From the NCBI RefSeq assembly GCF_030409335.1, contig NZ_JAUFPN010000110.1, positions 1-63,935 of the forward strand: a DNA stretch of 63,935 bases. Reading direction: 5' to 3'. Position numbers and translations under genes: made by a program. A model generated the notes under the pieces. That model saw nothing but the letters and a program-made list of their open reading frames with translations, did no database searches and was not told the DNA's origin. The DNA is from Paeniroseomonas aquatica (lineage in GTDB: Bacteria; Pseudomonadota; Alphaproteobacteria; Acetobacterales; Acetobacteraceae). Below are positions 1 to 7,875 of the stretch, in pieces; the first letter of the stretch is position 1, and each line of letters begins with the position of its first letter.

Positions 1-213
1 GACCAGCAGCAGCAGCCGGCGCCGCCGGCCGAGCGCCGCCAGCCCCCGCAGCACCGCCGGCGCCAGGCCGCGGGCCACCACCGCGGCACCGGGCGGCAGG
101 CGGCCCGCCGCCGCCCGCGGATCCGCCAGCCGGACCGGATCGCTGAACAGATACAGCCGCGGCAGCCCATCGCGCGGCTTGAGCCGGCGCGCCGCGGCCT
201 CTAGCGTCCGCAT
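1..213 (-). CDS. Thiamine phosphate synthase-like protein (3' end outside window)
   Basis: Reading the minus strand from an ATG at 213 gives an open frame that runs off the left edge after 71 residues. It begins MRTLEAAARRLKPRDGLPRL followed by YLFSDPVRLADP, which resembles the N-terminal strand of the ThiE/TenI barrel, where 'LyLitD' and similar strings are typical. This would make it a thiamine phosphate synthase-like protein. The gene is divergent from yggS, with only 3 bp between the two start codons, so they must share a very compact promoter region. Only the N-terminus is visible, so the family call is tentative and no catalytic residue can be checked. Confidence 0.5.
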   Translation of the reverse strand, partial: MRTLEAAARRLKPRDGLPRLYLFSDPVRLADPRAAAGRLPPGAAVVARGLAPAVLRGLAALGRRRRLLLLV

Positions 214-216
214 GGC

Positions 217-903
217 ATGATGGAACGCCACTCCCCCTCCTCCGGCATCGCGGCCAACCTCGCCCGGATCAAGGCCAGGATCGCCGAAGCCGTCGCCCGC
301 GCCAACCGGCCCCCCGATGCCGTCACCCTGGTGGCGGTGTCCAAGACCAACCCGGCCGAGGCGGTCGCCGCCGCCCTGGCCGTCGGCCAGATGGTCTTCG
401 GCGAGAACCGGGTGCAGGAGGCGGCGGGGAAATTCCCGGGCCTGCGCGCCGACTGGCCGGCGCTCCGCCTGCACCTCATCGGCGGGCTGCAGACCAACAA
501 GGCGCGGGACGCGGTCCGGGTGGCGGACGTGATCGAGAGCCTGGACCGGCCGAAGCTGGCGGTGGCGATCGCCGAGGCCATCGCCCGGGAAGGCCGCACG
601 CCCGCCCTGCTGGTGCAGGTGAATACCGGGGACGAGCCGCAGAAGGCCGGGGTGCCGCAGGCCGAGGCCGAGGACTTCCTCCGCGCCTGCCGCGACGACT
701 GGGGCCTGGCGGTGCAGGGCCTGATGTGCATCCCGCCGGCCGAGGCCGACCCCCGGCCGCATTTCCTCTATCTGGCCGAGCTCGCCGCCCGCCACGCGCT
801 GCCGGTGCTGAGCATGGGCATGAGCGCCGACTTCGAGGCGGCGATCGGCTGCGGCGCCACCCATGTCCGGGTGGGCTCGGCCATCTTCGGCGCCCGCGGC
901 TAG
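217..903 (+). CDS. YggS family pyridoxal phosphate homeostasis protein
   Basis: A 228-aa cytosolic protein of the YggS/PROSC family, which binds pyridoxal 5'-phosphate and buffers the free PLP pool without a known enzymatic reaction. The PLP lysine lies in VAVSKTNP (K43), followed by the family strings FGENRVQEA, LHLIGGLQTNKA, LVQVNTGDEPQKAG, LSMGMSADFEAAI and the C-terminal VRVGSAIFGARG, covering the whole alanine-racemase-type barrel. Length is normal for the family. Two consecutive ATG codons open the frame; the first is used here. The stop codon shares the tetramer CTAG at 900-903 with the convergent small membrane protein gene. Confidence 0.93.
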   Translation: MMERHSPSSGIAANLARIKARIAEAVARANRPPDAVTLVAVSKTNPAEAVAAALAVGQMVFGENRVQEAAGKFPGLRADWPALRLHLIGGLQTNKARDAVRVADVIESLDRPKLAVAIAEAIAREGRTPALLVQVNTGDEPQKAGVPQAEAEDFLRACRDDWGLAVQGLMCIPPAEADPRPHFLYLAELAARHALPVLSMGMSADFEAAIGCGATHVRVGSAIFGARG

Positions 904-1097
904 CCCGGGTCGGTCCCGGGCTGCTGCCCGGCCGGGCCCTGCCGGCTGGAGAGGACCATGATCAGCATGCCGGCCAGCATGAAGGCCGCCGCGCCGGGCG
1001 TGCCGAGCCCGGCGAGGGCCAGCGCGACGCCGATCAGGGCGAGCACCGCCACCGTCGCCCAGGGCCGGGCCAGGATGGTGTGGAAGAATTGGGTCAT
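900..1097 (-). CDS. Small two-helix membrane protein, unknown function
   Basis: A 65-aa protein that begins MTQFFHTILARPWATVAVLA. Two hydrophobic stretches (roughly residues 12-30 and 34-50) separated by a Gly-Thr-Pro-Gly turn suggest a helical hairpin in the inner membrane, with a polar, Gln/Pro-rich tail. No family is recognised. The start is the ATG at 1097; its stop overlaps the yggS stop (both read from CTAG at 900-903). Codon use is GC-rich like that of its neighbours. It is probably real because the frame matches a plausible membrane protein, but function is unknown. Confidence 0.6.
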   Translation of the reverse strand: MTQFFHTILARPWATVAVLALIGVALALAGLGTPGAAAFMLAGMLIMVLSSRQGPAGQQPGTDPG

Positions 1098-1194
1098 CGT
1101 CCGAGTCTCCCGCGGTCCCCGGTCGGGGCCGGGGCTTCTTGCTTGCGACGCCGCGGATCTTGGTCGGGATGGACGATTTATGTCCAGCAGGAAA

Positions 1195-1719
1195 TCATTC
1201 GGCCACCTCGATGGCGGCGAGGCCGCCGGCCAGCAGCGCCCGCAGCGCGGATTCCGGCAGGGCGATGCACCCCTCGGTCGGCGCCAGCCCCGGCCGCGCC
1301 AGGTGCAGGAAGATCGCGCTGCCGCGGCCGCGGGCGATGGGCTCGCCCTCCAGCCCGTCGTTCCAGCCGAGCACGCCGATGATGTCGTAGACATGATCCT
1401 CGCGCCACAAGGCCTCGTGCCGCGCCTCATGCGGCAGGGTGACGTGGCGGTTGTAGTCGCGGTGGCCGGGGTCGTCGCACCAGCCGTCGCTGGCGGCGAT
1501 CGGCTCCACCGGGACCCGGCATGCCGGCTGGGCGAGGCGGTCGGCGCGGTAGAAGACGCGGCGCAGCGGCAGCAGGCCGACCGGCGTGGCGCCGTCGCCC
1601 TCCCGCTTGTCGCGGCGGATGCCGCCCTTGCCGAGGGCGCAGCGCCAGACCTGGCCGGCGAAGCGCAGCAGCCCGTCCGGCCGCACCAGGGCAAGGCCGG
1701 CCGCAGGGTCGCCGCTCAT
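1195..1719 (-). CDS. L,D-transpeptidase (YkuD-type) family protein
   Basis: A 174-aa protein with a YkuD catalytic domain over most of its length. The catalytic motif is at the C-terminus: IFLHLARPGLAPTEGCIAL, with H139 and nucleophile C151 in a T-E-G-C context instead of the more common S-x-G-C. Upstream strings GDGATPVGLLPLRRVFYR and HDYN-like RDYNRHVTLP are typical of the COG3786 branch. These enzymes form 3-3 peptidoglycan cross-links or attach envelope proteins, but no clear signal peptide is visible, so the site of action is uncertain. The ATG at 1719 overlaps the ribA stop by 4 bp, so the two are translationally coupled. Confidence 0.85.
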   Translation of the reverse strand: MSGDPAAGLALVRPDGLLRFAGQVWRCALGKGGIRRDKREGDGATPVGLLPLRRVFYRADRLAQPACRVPVEPIAASDGWCDDPGHRDYNRHVTLPHEARHEALWREDHVYDIIGVLGWNDGLEGEPIARGRGSAIFLHLARPGLAPTEGCIALPESALRALLAGGLAAIEVAE

Positions 1720-2903
1720 GCGAGGAGGTGGCCGAAGCGGCGCGCCTTGGTCTCGAGGTAGTGGTCGTTCACGCCGTTCGGGGCGAAGGCATGCGCCTCC
1801 CGCCCCTCGACGCCGATGCCGCAGGCGGCCAACGCCGCCAGCTTGTCCGGGTTGTTGGTCAGCAGCCGGACGCGGGGGATGCCGAGCTGCTCCAGCATGG
1901 TGGCGGCGACCAGGAAGTTGCGCTCGTCGGCGCCCCATCCCAGGGCGCGGTTGGCATCCAGCGTGTCGAGCCCGGCATCCTGCAGCGCATAGGCCCGCAG
2001 CTTGTTCACCAGGCCGATGCCGCGGCCCTCCTGGGCCAGGTAGATCAGCACGCCGGCGCCGGCCTCGCCCATGCGCAGGAGCGCCCCGCGCAGCTGCGGG
2101 CCGCAGTCGCAGCGCAGCGAGCCGAGCAGGTCGCCGGTGAAGCATTCCGAATGGATCCTGGCCAGCGGGGCGCCGCCCCCGGCCGCCAGCGCCTCCGGCT
2201 GGCCGACCAGGATGGCCAGGTGCTCGATCCCGCCATCGGCGGCGCGGAAGGCGACGATGCGGCTGTCGGGCGCCCCGTCCAGCGGCACCTGGGCCTCGGC
2301 GACCTTGCGCAGGGCGGTGGCGGCGGCGGCGGGGTAGGCTAGCACGTCGGCGGCCTCGACCGACAGCAGGCCGTCCCGCGCCAGCAGGGCATGCGGCGCG
2401 GCGATGACGGCGGGCAGCAGCCGGGCCAGCTTGGCCAGCGCCAGGGCGGCGGCGGCCAGCGGCGGGACGGGCAGCCGCTCGGCGCGGGTGCCCTCGGGCA
2501 GCCGGTCCGCCGTGGGGTCGGCCAGGCTGCGGAGCAGGGCCGGATCCAGCAGGCTGGGCGGCAGCCGCAGGGCGACCGGCGCCTCCTCCGCCCCCGGGAC
2601 GGGTCCCCCCAGGACCGGGCGCAGGGCCGGCAGCGGCGCCACCGCGGCGGCCCGGCTCGGCGCCAGCAGCAGCACCGCCGGGCCCTTGGCCAGGGCGGCG
2701 AGCTCGGCGAGGCCGGAGGCGCCCACCGACTCCGCCGCGGCGAGGACGAGCGCATGGTCTCCCCCCCGCAGCAGCACGGGGGTCCCGCGCCGCAGCTCCG
2801 AGGCGGCGCGGTGGACGGCGCGCAGGGCGAGGGTCGCCGCATCCGGAAGGCCGGCGGCGGTGCTGTCATGCGGGACGGGGGCAATCGAGAGGGGCATGGT
2901 CAT
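1716..2903 (-). CDS. ribA: GTP cyclohydrolase II with unassigned N-terminal domain
   Basis: A 395-aa protein that catalyses the first step of riboflavin synthesis, opening GTP to 2,5-diamino-6-ribosylamino-pyrimidinone phosphate. The C-terminal half carries the complete RibA signature: RIHSECFTGDLLGSLRCDCG with the zinc cysteines C254, C265 and C267 (spacing as in E. coli), LIYLAQEGRGIGLVNKLRAY, and LLTNNPDK. The first ~210 residues are Ala/Leu-rich and do not show RibB (DHBP synthase) motifs, so this is not a working RibBA fusion. Start is ATG at 2903 (MTMPLS); an upstream in-frame extension is GC-poor and unlikely coding. Followed by a coupled L,D-transpeptidase. No FMN riboswitch was seen upstream. 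Confidence 0.9.
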   Translation of the reverse strand: MTMPLSIAPVPHDSTAAGLPDAATLALRAVHRAASELRRGTPVLLRGGDHALVLAAAESVGASGLAELAALAKGPAVLLLAPSRAAAVAPLPALRPVLGGPVPGAEEAPVALRLPPSLLDPALLRSLADPTADRLPEGTRAERLPVPPLAAAALALAKLARLLPAVIAAPHALLARDGLLSVEAADVLAYPAAAATALRKVAEAQVPLDGAPDSRIVAFRAADGGIEHLAILVGQPEALAAGGGAPLARIHSECFTGDLLGSLRCDCGPQLRGALLRMGEAGAGVLIYLAQEGRGIGLVNKLRAYALQDAGLDTLDANRALGWGADERNFLVAATMLEQLGIPRVRLLTNNPDKLAALAACGIGVEGREAHAFAPNGVNDHYLETKARRFGHLLA

Positions 2904-3104
2904 CAATCTAGGTCCATCGTCGCCGCATGGCGCCCCATGAATGTGGCGCGGAAACGGCGGCGGACAGCGGGGCAACCGAATGTTGATCCGGGGCGGCACC
3001 GGTATCGCGCCGGTCGGCGGTATCGCTTGACAAGGCCGCCACAGCTTCGCCATCGACGGCGATTAATGTTAGCACGGTAAGAACGTCGACCCCTGGGAGA
3101 TGGC
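2904..3104. promoter_or_regulatory. Divergent intergenic region, ribA / response regulator
   Basis: This 201-bp gap separates the divergent ribA and response-regulator genes and must hold both promoters. A perfect -35 hexamer TTGACA lies at 3027-3032 on the plus strand, but no good -10 follows at 16-18 bp; a more AT-rich patch (GATTAATGTTAGCA) lies at 3061-3074. A clear Shine-Dalgarno GGGAG at 3095-3099 precedes the response-regulator ATG. No riboswitch fold is recognisable. Confidence 0.3.
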
Positions 3105-3821
3105 ATGGCCGGTCCGCGCCCACTGCTGATCGTGGATGACGATGTCGCCCTGCGGGCGACATTGGCGGAGCAGCTTTCGCTTGATGGCGAATTCGAACCC
3201 TCGGAAGCCGCGACGGCCGCCGAGGCCGAGGCGATGCTGGCGGCGGGAACCGCGCGGTTCGACGCGGTCCTGCTCGATATCGGCCTGCCCGACGGCGACG
3301 GGCGGGAGCTCTGCACCCGGCTGCGCCGGCAGGGCGTGAAGATTCCCATCATCATGCTGACAGGGGCGGATGCGGAGCAGGATGTCGTGCGCGGCCTCGA
3401 TGCCGGGGCGAACGACTACATCGCCAAGCCCTTCCGGCTGAACGAGCTGCTGGCCCGGCTGCGGGCGCAGCTCCGGGTCTACGACAACTCCGAGGATGCC
3501 GTCTTCCCGATCGGGCCCTACAGCTTCCGGCCGTCGTCGAAGCTGCTGCTCGAGCCGCAGCGCAACCGCAAGATCCGGCTGACCGAGAAGGAATGCGCGA
3601 TCCTGAAGTACCTCTACCGCGCCGGCAGTCGGCCGGTGGGCCGGCAGATCCTGCTGAACGAGGTCTGGGGCTACAACAGCGCCGTCACCACCCACACGCT
3701 CGAGACCCACATCTACCGGCTGCGGCAGAAGATCGAGCCCGATCCGACGAATTCGCGGCTGCTGCTGACCGAGGGCGGCGGCTACCGGCTGGACCCGGCG
3801 GCCGGCGTCGCCCAGGGCTGA
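3105..3821 (+). CDS. OmpR/PhoB-family response regulator
   Basis: A 238-aa two-component response regulator. The receiver domain (residues ~5-120) has the acidic pocket D11-D12-D13, phospho-acceptor D58 in LLDIGLPDGDG, the conserved Thr in MLTGAD and K108 in YIAKPF. The winged-helix DNA-binding domain (~135-230) has LTEKECAILKYLYRA, the recognition region VTTHTLETHIYRLRQKIE and the wing LLTEGGGYRLD. No histidine kinase is adjacent, so it is an orphan whose partner is elsewhere. A Shine-Dalgarno GGGAG is 5 nt before the ATG. It ends 4 bp from the convergent nitroreductase gene. Confidence 0.93.
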   Translation: MAGPRPLLIVDDDVALRATLAEQLSLDGEFEPSEAATAAEAEAMLAAGTARFDAVLLDIGLPDGDGRELCTRLRRQGVKIPIIMLTGADAEQDVVRGLDAGANDYIAKPFRLNELLARLRAQLRVYDNSEDAVFPIGPYSFRPSSKLLLEPQRNRKIRLTEKECAILKYLYRAGSRPVGRQILLNEVWGYNSAVTTHTLETHIYRLRQKIEPDPTNSRLLLTEGGGYRLDPAAGVAQG

Positions 3822-3825
3822 GCGG

Positions 3826-4410
3826 CTATTCCAGGCGGGCGGCCTCGTCGAAGCTCAGCCGCGGGCTGCGCGGGAACAGGCCGCTCTCGTCGCCGTAGCC
3901 GAGGTTGACCAGGAAGTTGGACTTCCAGCCGCTGCCGGCGAAGAAGGCCTCGTCGACCTTGGCATTGTCGAAGCCGCTCATCGGCCCGGTGTCGAGGCCG
4001 ACCGCGCGCGCCGCCATGATGAGATAGGCGCCCTGCAGGGTGCCGTTGCGGAAGGCCGTGACCTCGGCCAGCGCCGCGTTGCCGGCGAACCAGGAACGCG
4101 CATCCGCATGCGGGAAGAGCTTCGGCAGTTCGTCGTAGAAACGCGGGTCGTGGGCGACGATGACGATGACCGGGGCGGTCATGGTCTTGGCGATGTTGCC
4201 CTCGGAGAGCGCGTCCTTCAGCTTCGCCTTGCCTTCCGCGGTGCGGACGAAGACGAAGCGGGCAGGGGAGCTGTTGGCGCTGGTCGGGCCAAGCTTCAGC
4301 AGGTCATAGAGTTCCTGCAGCTTGGTGTCGGGGACCGTGCGGTCCTGCCAGGCATTGGCGGTGCGGGCGCTGCGGAACAGCTGGTCGAGGGCGGGGGCAT
4401 CGAGGGTCAT
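3826..4410 (-). CDS. RutE-like nitroreductase (malonic semialdehyde reductase)
   Basis: A 194-aa FMN-dependent nitroreductase-fold protein. The sequence follows the RutE/HadB-RutE subfamily: [35 protein letters not shown], and the diagnostic [20 protein letters not shown], ending with [20 protein letters not shown]. RutE reduces malonic semialdehyde to 3-hydroxypropionate in the Rut pyrimidine pathway, but no other rut gene is present here, so the substrate may differ. The ATG at 4410 (MTLDAP) is chosen over an upstream in-frame ATG at 4437 because family members start near here. Confidence 0.85.
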   Translation of the reverse strand: MTLDAPALDQLFRSARTANAWQDRTVPDTKLQELYDLLKLGPTSANSSPARFVFVRTAEGKAKLKDALSEGNIAKTMTAPVIVIVAHDPRFYDELPKLFPHADARSWFAGNAALAEVTAFRNGTLQGAYLIMAARAVGLDTGPMSGFDNAKVDEAFFAGSGWKSNFLVNLGYGDESGLFPRSPRLSFDEAARLE

Positions 4411-4518
4411 CGGGGGCTCCGGGTCGCGTTGGGCCACCGATATCGCGCCCCGGGCCGGGGCGCCAATGCCCTCCCCGGGATCGCCGCCATCACCGGTGGT
4501 GATGGCGGCGGGTCGGGT

Positions 4519-5079
4519 TCAGGCGTCGACCTGCTCGACGGCGACGACCTCGGGGACGTAGTGCTTCAGCATGTTCTCGACGCCGTGCTTGAGCGTGGCG
4601 CGCGAGGAGGGGCAGCCGGAGCAGGCGCCCTGGAGGTGCAGCTTCACCACGCCGTCGCGGAAGCCGCGGAAGACGATGTCGCCGCCATCGCCGGCGACCG
4701 CCGGGCGCACCCGCGTATCCAGCAGCTCCTTGATCTGGTCGACGATCTCGGTATCGGCGGGGTCGAATTCCTCGTCCTCCGCGTCGCCGTCGCTCTCGAG
4801 CACCGGCTGGCCGGCCATGAAGTGGTCCATGATGGCGCCGAGCACCTGCGGGCGCAGGGTGAACCATTCGGCGTCATCGGTCTGCGTCACGGTGATGAAG
4901 TCGCCGCCGAGGAAGACCCGGGCGACGCCGCCCAGGGCGAAGATGCGGGCCGCCAGCGGGCTGCGGGCGGCCGAGGTGGCGGAGGCGAAGTCGGCCGTGC
5001 CCTTCGGGCCCATGACTTCCCGCCCGGGCAGGAACTTCAGGGTCGCGGGGTTCGGGGTGCCTTCGGTTTCGATGAACAT
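4519..5079 (-). CDS. NifU-type Fe-S cluster scaffold/carrier protein
   Basis: A 186-aa protein with an N-terminal Nfu domain (MFIETEGTPNPATLKFLPGR) and a C-terminal NifU-like domain with the cluster-binding CxxC in LQGACSGCPSSRATLKHGVE (C153, C156). Proteins of this layout carry 4Fe-4S clusters to target enzymes in alphaproteobacteria. A short acidic linker (about residues 95-110) separates the domains. Its neighbour hpnH is a radical SAM enzyme and ispH is a 4Fe-4S enzyme, which fits a role in supplying clusters locally, although this is inference from position. It is transcribed on the minus strand away from a 98-bp AT-richer gap. Confidence 0.92.
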   Translation of the reverse strand: MFIETEGTPNPATLKFLPGREVMGPKGTADFASATSAARSPLAARIFALGGVARVFLGGDFITVTQTDDAEWFTLRPQVLGAIMDHFMAGQPVLESDGDAEDEEFDPADTEIVDQIKELLDTRVRPAVAGDGGDIVFRGFRDGVVKLHLQGACSGCPSSRATLKHGVENMLKHYVPEVVAVEQVDA

Positions 5080-5177
5080 GGGTCAGGATCCTGCCAAAGC
5101 CGGCTGGGTGAATATATCCGTACTAACGTGGTCGGCTTTAGCTCGGGATGCAACCCGCCCACCTCATTCCGTTGGGT
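5080..5177 (-). promoter_or_regulatory. Probable promoter region of the nifU-type gene
   Basis: A gap between the hpnH stop and the nifU-type start that is noticeably AT-richer than its surroundings, around 5110-5140. Read on the minus strand it contains ACGTTAGTACGGATATATTC, in which TATATT could serve as a -10 box, but no matching -35 at 16-18 bp is convincing. No known iron-responsive operator could be assigned. Confidence is low. Confidence 0.25.
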
Positions 5178-6353
5178 TCACTCGGCTGCGACGGCCGGGG
5201 TGCCGCCATGCTTGGCGCCGCGGGCCTTCTTGCCCTGCGGCGGCTCGTGCGCGATCTCGGCCATGGTCTGCTCGACGTGCCGGCTGAAGACGAAATCCGC
5301 CTTCCGCTGGTTCGAGAGGTCGATCTCGGGCGCCATCTCGCCGGTGGTCTTCGGCCCGCTGATCTGCCGGGCGATCGCCTTCCAGGGGTGCTTCACGCTG
5401 TCGATGACGGCGGTCGCCTCGAAGCCCGAATGGACCATGCAGTCGGCGCATTTCTCGTAGTTGCCGACGCCGTACTTGTCCCAGTCGGTCTCGTCCATCA
5501 GCTCGGCGAAGGTCTTGGCATAGCCCTCGCCCAGCAGGTAGCAGGGGCGCTGCCAGCCGAAGATGTTGCGCGTCGGGTTGCCCCAGGGCGTGCAGTGGTA
5601 GGTCTGGTTGCCGGCCAGGAAATCGACGAACAGCGGCGAGTTGCCGATCTTCCAGCCGCGGTCCTTGCCGCGGGAGAAGATGCCGCGGAACAGCTCCTTC
5701 GTCTTCTTGCGGTTGAGGAAGTGCTGCTGGTCCGGCGCCCGCTCGTAGGCGTAGCCCGGCGAGACCATGATGGCGTCGACGCCCATGGCGGTGACGTCGT
5801 CGAAGAACTTCGCCATGCGCTCGGGCTCGGCGTTGTCGAACAGCGTCGCGTTGATGGCGACGCGGAAGCCGCGGGCCTTGGCGTCCTTCAGCGCGGCGAC
5901 GGCGCGCTCATAGACGCCCTTCTGGCTGACCGCCCAGTCGTGGTGGTCCTTGTCGCCGTCCAGGTGGATGTCCCAGGTGAAGTTCGGATGCGGCTTGTAC
6001 TGCTCGATCCGCTTCTCCAGCAGCAGGGCATTGGTGCAGAGGATGACCACCTTGCCCTTGGCCAGGATGCCCTCGACGATCTGCGGCATCTCCTTGTGCA
6101 GCAGCGGCTCGCCGCCGGCGATGGCCACCACCGGCACGCCGGTCTGGTCGACCGCGTCCAGGCATTCCTCGACCGAGAGGCGCTTGTTCAGGATCGGGTC
6201 CGGATAGTCGATCTTGCCGCAGCCGGAACAGGCCAGGTTGCACTTGAACAACGGCTCCAGCATCAGCACCAGCGGGTAGCGCTTGCGCCCGGCCAGATGC
6301 TGCTTGACCACGTAGGCGCCGACCTTGATCTGCTGCCGCAGCGGGATACCCAT
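5178..6353 (-). CDS. hpnH: Hopanoid biosynthesis radical SAM protein HpnH
   Basis: A 391-aa radical SAM enzyme that joins an adenosyl radical to diploptene, giving adenosylhopane, the first step of hopanoid side-chain elongation. The cluster-binding CxxxCxxC is in LFKCNLACSGCGK (C38, C42, C45), followed by VVAIAGGEPLLHKEM and VVILCTNALLL typical of the family, and a Cys-rich C-terminal part (YEKCADCMVHSG). The start MGIPLRQQIKVGAYVVKQHL is the conserved HpnH N-terminus. It lies 14 bp downstream of ispH on the same strand, so isoprenoid precursor supply and hopanoid tailoring are likely co-transcribed. Confidence 0.97.
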   Translation of the reverse strand: MGIPLRQQIKVGAYVVKQHLAGRKRYPLVLMLEPLFKCNLACSGCGKIDYPDPILNKRLSVEECLDAVDQTGVPVVAIAGGEPLLHKEMPQIVEGILAKGKVVILCTNALLLEKRIEQYKPHPNFTWDIHLDGDKDHHDWAVSQKGVYERAVAALKDAKARGFRVAINATLFDNAEPERMAKFFDDVTAMGVDAIMVSPGYAYERAPDQQHFLNRKKTKELFRGIFSRGKDRGWKIGNSPLFVDFLAGNQTYHCTPWGNPTRNIFGWQRPCYLLGEGYAKTFAELMDETDWDKYGVGNYEKCADCMVHSGFEATAVIDSVKHPWKAIARQISGPKTTGEMAPEIDLSNQRKADFVFSRHVEQTMAEIAHEPPQGKKARGAKHGGTPAVAAE

Positions 6354-6367
6354 AGTCGCTCTGCTCC

Positions 6368-7312
6368 TCAGCTCGCCGCGCTGGCTTCGGGCTCGACCAG
6401 AGCCGCGGGCAGCTTGAACGATATATCCTCGACGATGCCGGGCAGGGCCGAGACCTCGACGGGGCCGAGCCGGCCCAGCGCCGCGATCACGTCCTGCACC
6501 AGGCTTTCCGGGGCGGAGGCCCCGGCCGTGATTCCCACCGTCTCCGCCCCCCGCAGCCACTCCGGGCGGAGCGCCGCGGCATCCGGGATCAGGTAGCAGG
6601 GCACCCCCTGCTCCGCCCCGATCTCCTGGAGGCGGTTAGAGTTGGAACTGTTGGCGGCCCCTACAACCAGCAACAGGTCGACCCGCCCGGCCAATTCGCG
6701 AACCGCGGTCTGGCGGTTCTGCGTGGCATAGCAGATGTCCCGCGTATCAGGGCCGATGAGGTCCGTGAAGCGCCGGCGCAGCGCCTCGATCACCAGGCGG
6801 GTGTCATCGACGGAAAGTGTGGTCTGGGTGACATAGGCCAGCGGCCGGTCCGCCGGCAGCGGCAGGGCGGCGACGGCGGCGGCATCGCCGACCAGATACA
6901 CCTCCCCGGCGATCTGCCCTAGGGTCCCTTCCACTTCCGGGTGTCCGGCATGGCCGATCAGGATGACGGTGCGGCCCTGGGCGACGTAGCGCCGGCCCTC
7001 GGCATGCACCTTGGACACCAGGGGGCAGGTCGCGTCCAGCACCGGCAGCCCGCGGCCGGCCGCCTCGGCCTCGACCCGGCGGGAGACGCCATGGGCGCTG
7101 AAGACGGTGACGGCGCCGGCCGGAATCTCCCCGAGCTCCTCGACGAAGCGGGCGCCCTTGGCCTGCAGCGTTTCCACCACCCGCTGGTTGTGGACGATCT
7201 CGTGCCGCACGTAGATCGGCGCCCCGTACTTCTCCAGCGCCCGCTCGACGATGTCGACCGCCCGCACGACGCCGGCACAGAAGCCCCTCGGCTGCGCCAG
7301 AATGATCCGCAT
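6368..7312 (-). CDS. ispH: 4-hydroxy-3-methylbut-2-enyl diphosphate reductase
   Basis: A 314-aa enzyme for the last MEP-pathway step, reducing HMBPP to IPP and DMAPP. All three Fe-S cysteines are present: C12 in [10 protein letters not shown]96 in [11 protein letters not shown] and C194 in [11 protein letters not shown]; substrate histidines H41 (EIVHNQ), H74 (SAHGVS) and H124 (GHAGHPEV) are intact, as is [10 protein letters not shown]. The ATG at 7312 gives the canonical [14 protein letters not shown] start. It leads an operon with hpnH and is divergent from copC. Product feeds the squalene-hopene route. Confidence 0.97.
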   Translation of the reverse strand: MRIILAQPRGFCAGVVRAVDIVERALEKYGAPIYVRHEIVHNQRVVETLQAKGARFVEELGEIPAGAVTVFSAHGVSRRVEAEAAGRGLPVLDATCPLVSKVHAEGRRYVAQGRTVILIGHAGHPEVEGTLGQIAGEVYLVGDAAAVAALPLPADRPLAYVTQTTLSVDDTRLVIEALRRRFTDLIGPDTRDICYATQNRQTAVRELAGRVDLLLVVGAANSSNSNRLQEIGAEQGVPCYLIPDAAALRPEWLRGAETVGITAGASAPESLVQDVIAALGRLGPVEVSALPGIVEDISFKLPAALVEPEASAAS

Positions 7313-7470
7313 CAGCACGCCCCCTGCTCGACCAGCCGCCCCGGCGCTGGTCTCCCCCGCATCGCAGCATCTTGCGCCCTCCAGGTTTTGCTGCACTTTG
7401 CCGCCACGTTGCAACCCGGGAGTGGGACCGCGCCCTTGCCGCGCCGGCCCCGCCCCGACCGGAGGCCCGC

Positions 7471-7875
7471 TTGCGCCACGCCCTGCGCCCGACCTTGCCG
7501 CCAGCCCTGCCCCTGCGGCGATTCCTGGCGGGGCTCCTGGGCCTTGCCCTGATGGCGCTCGCCGCCGGCCCCGCCGCCGCCCATGCCGTGGTCGTCACCT
7601 CGGACCCCGCCGCCGGGGCGGCCCTGGCCGCGGCACCGGCCGGCGTGACAATTCGTTTCAACAGCCGGCTGGATCATGGCCGCAGCCGGCTGCTGCTGAT
7701 CGGCCCCGACGGGGCGCAGCAGCCGCTGCCGATCGCCGCCGACAGCGAGCCGACCGTGCTCGCGGCCCCCGTCGCCTCCGCCGGTCCGGGCCAGTGGCGG
7801 CTGCGCTGGCAGGTGCTGGCGGTCGATGGCCACATCACCCGCGGCGACATCCCCTTCAGCATCCGGGCCCGCTAG
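7471..7875 (+). CDS. copC: CopC-domain periplasmic protein
   Basis: About 134 aa, with a signal peptide ([20 protein letters not shown] then AAA) cleaved before [12 protein letters not shown], so the mature protein begins with the histidine expected to help bind Cu(II). The Ig-like CopC fold follows: [18 protein letters not shown], and the C-terminal [15 protein letters not shown] has the second conserved His (D-G-H). It would bind periplasmic copper and hand it to CopD. No ATG is available; TTG at 7471 or TTG at 7495 are the likely starts, so the N-terminus is uncertain. The copD gene begins directly at the next base after its stop. Confidence 0.85.
   Translation: MRHALRPTLPPALPLRRFLAGLLGLALMALAAGPAAAHAVVVTSDPAAGAALAAAPAGVTIRFNSRLDHGRSRLLLIGPDGAQQPLPIAADSEPTVLAAPVASAGPGQWRLRWQVLAVDGHITRGDIPFSIRAR

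Noticed and set aside
2904-3104. Possible FMN riboswitch upstream of ribA
   Set aside because: No conserved RFN core sequence or paired segments recognised on either strand.
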